From assembly GCA_013695565.1 (NCBI GenBank), contig JACDAG010000596.1, forward strand, positions 1 to 6,770: 6,770 bases of DNA. The letters are read 5' to 3'. The translations under genes were made by a program, and so were the position numbers. The notes below the pieces were generated by a model. That model saw only the letters and a list, made by a program, of their open reading frames with translations. It made no database searches and was not told where the DNA came from. This document shows positions 5,959 through 6,770 of this stretch, one piece after another (positions within the stretch are counted from its first letter, which is position 1; each line of letters opens with the position of its first letter). Origin of the DNA: Bradyrhizobium sp. Its GTDB lineage: Bacteria; Pseudomonadota; Alphaproteobacteria; Rhizobiales; Xanthobacteraceae.

Positions 5959-6770
5959 TGACGCTGATGGATGTGGTCACGCCCGCGGCGCTGATCGACG
6001 AGGCGCGGATGATGCGGAACATTTCGCGGATGCAGGATCGCATCAACGCGCTTGGCGTGGGCCTGCGCCCACACGTCAAGACATCGAAATGTGTCGAGGT
6101 CGCAAGGCGCCAGTCGGGGCAGGGCTCCCAGGGCATCACGGTCTCCACGCTGAAGGAAGCCGAGTGTTTCTTTGCCGCTGGGTTCAACGACATTTTGTAC
6201 GCGGCATGCATTCCACCCAACAAGATCGGTCGCGCGCTGGCGCTTCGCCGCCAAGGTTGCGCGCTGACGGTTATTGTGGATTCGATCGAGGCGGCCCGTT
6301 CGCTAGCCGAGATGGGTCGCGCCAGCCAGCTCGCCTTCGACGTCATGATCGAGGTCGATTCCGACGGGCATCGCTCCGGCGTGAGGGCCGGCGACCATTT
6401 GCTGATCGACGTCGCGCGTGAACTGACCGGCGGGGGCGCGATTTTAAAGGGCGTGCTGACCCACGCCGGAAGCTCCTACGACCTGAATGCGCCCGAGACG
6501 CTGGAGCAATTGGCCGAACAGGAACGGCGTGAAATCGTCGCGGCCGCGGAGCGGCTCCGGGCCGCAGGCTATCCCTGTCCGGAGGTCAGCGTCGGATCGA
6601 CGCCGACGGCGTTGTCGGCCACGAGTCTGCCTGACATTACCGAAGTGCGGGCGGGCGTGTATGTGTTTTTCGACCTGGTGATGGCGAATGTCGGAGTCTG
6701 CACGCCGCAGGATATCGCGCTCTCGGTGCTCACCACCGTGATCGGACATCAGGTCGAGAAAGGCTGGATC
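5958..6770 (+). CDS. DSD1-family PLP-dependent enzyme (D-serine dehydratase / D-threonine aldolase-like), C-terminus cut off
   Basis: The open frame from ATG 5958 continues without a stop to the right edge (271 codons visible; family members are about 370-400). It has the fold-type III alanine racemase-like barrel of the DSD1 family. RPHVKTSKC (37-45) holds the predicted PLP lysine K41, GITVSTLKEAE follows, EVDSDGHRSGV spans 132-142, THAGSSYD surrounds His169, the phosphate-binding VGSTPT spans 212-217, and EVRAGVYVFFD follows. Relatives dehydrate D-serine or cleave D-threonine and beta-hydroxyaspartate to glycine plus an aldehyde. The metal-binding His/Asp/Cys residues near the C-terminus that separate these activities lie outside the window, so the reaction is undecided. 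The start overlaps the Bug stop codon, and AGGGGAG (5940-5946) lies 11 nt upstream. It is the third gene of the operon and cytosolic (no signal peptide). Confidence 0.9.
   Translation, partial: MTLMDVVTPAALIDEARMMRNISRMQDRINALGVGLRPHVKTSKCVEVARRQSGQGSQGITVSTLKEAECFFAAGFNDILYAACIPPNKIGRALALRRQGCALTVIVDSIEAARSLAEMGRASQLAFDVMIEVDSDGHRSGVRAGDHLLIDVARELTGGGAILKGVLTHAGSSYDLNAPETLEQLAEQERREIVAAAERLRAAGYPCPEVSVGSTPTALSATSLPDITEVRAGVYVFFDLVMANVGVCTPQDIALSVLTTVIGHQVEKGWI

Noticed and set aside
1..6770. CRISPR arrays, tRNA/rRNA genes, insertion sequences, toxin-antitoxin or phage-defence systems
   Set aside because: I looked for repeated spacers, cloverleaf structures, terminal inverted repeats and typical proteins on both strands and saw none. 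The window is ordinary chromosomal metabolism and regulation.

Overview
The window is GC-rich DNA with strongly G/C-biased third codon positions. Its gene content (MocR-type regulator, EamA exporter, LysR regulator, Bug/TctC-type solute-binding protein, DSD1-family PLP enzyme) is typical of a metabolically versatile alphaproteobacterium. A Bradyrhizobium-like rhizobial genome is my best guess, but this is an impression from gene style, not a database match. I see no rRNA, tRNA, CRISPR array, insertion sequence or phage gene.

Layout from left to right. (1) Positions 1-53, minus strand, hold the first 17 complete codons of an NAD(P)-dependent beta-hydroxyacid dehydrogenase that runs off the left edge. 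(2) Positions 54-419 have no convincing gene. A perfect 7-bp inverted repeat lies just before two small tandem ORFs (420-560 and about 568-810), the second a predicted single-pass membrane protein. (3) An EamA/DMT-family transporter (minus) and a MocR-type GntR/aminotransferase regulator (plus) diverge from a short AT-rich control region. This is a common regulator-target pairing. (4) A LysR-type regulator (minus) converges on the MocR gene, with only 8 bp between the stop codons. It diverges from a tightly packed plus-strand operon: a haloacid dehalogenase-like HAD protein, a periplasmic Bug-type solute receptor, and a DSD1-family (D-serine dehydratase / D-threonine aldolase fold) PLP enzyme that runs off the right edge.

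The most coherent unit is the LysR / HAD-Bug-DSD1 cluster. HAD and Bug overlap by 10 nt, and Bug and DSD1 overlap in TGATG, so the three are probably co-transcribed and translationally coupled. The 69-bp LysR-HAD gap carries two TTC-N9-GAA dyads whose centres are 22 bp apart. A TATAGT -10-like element sits 5 bp before the HAD start codon. If that -10 is used, the HAD mRNA would be leaderless, and the two dyads would lie near -63 and -41, the usual positions for LysR-type regulators. A reasonable inference is a substrate-induced module that captures a small carboxylate or (hydroxy-)amino acid in the periplasm and processes it with a DSD1 enzyme and a HAD protein. The substrate cannot be read from the sequence.
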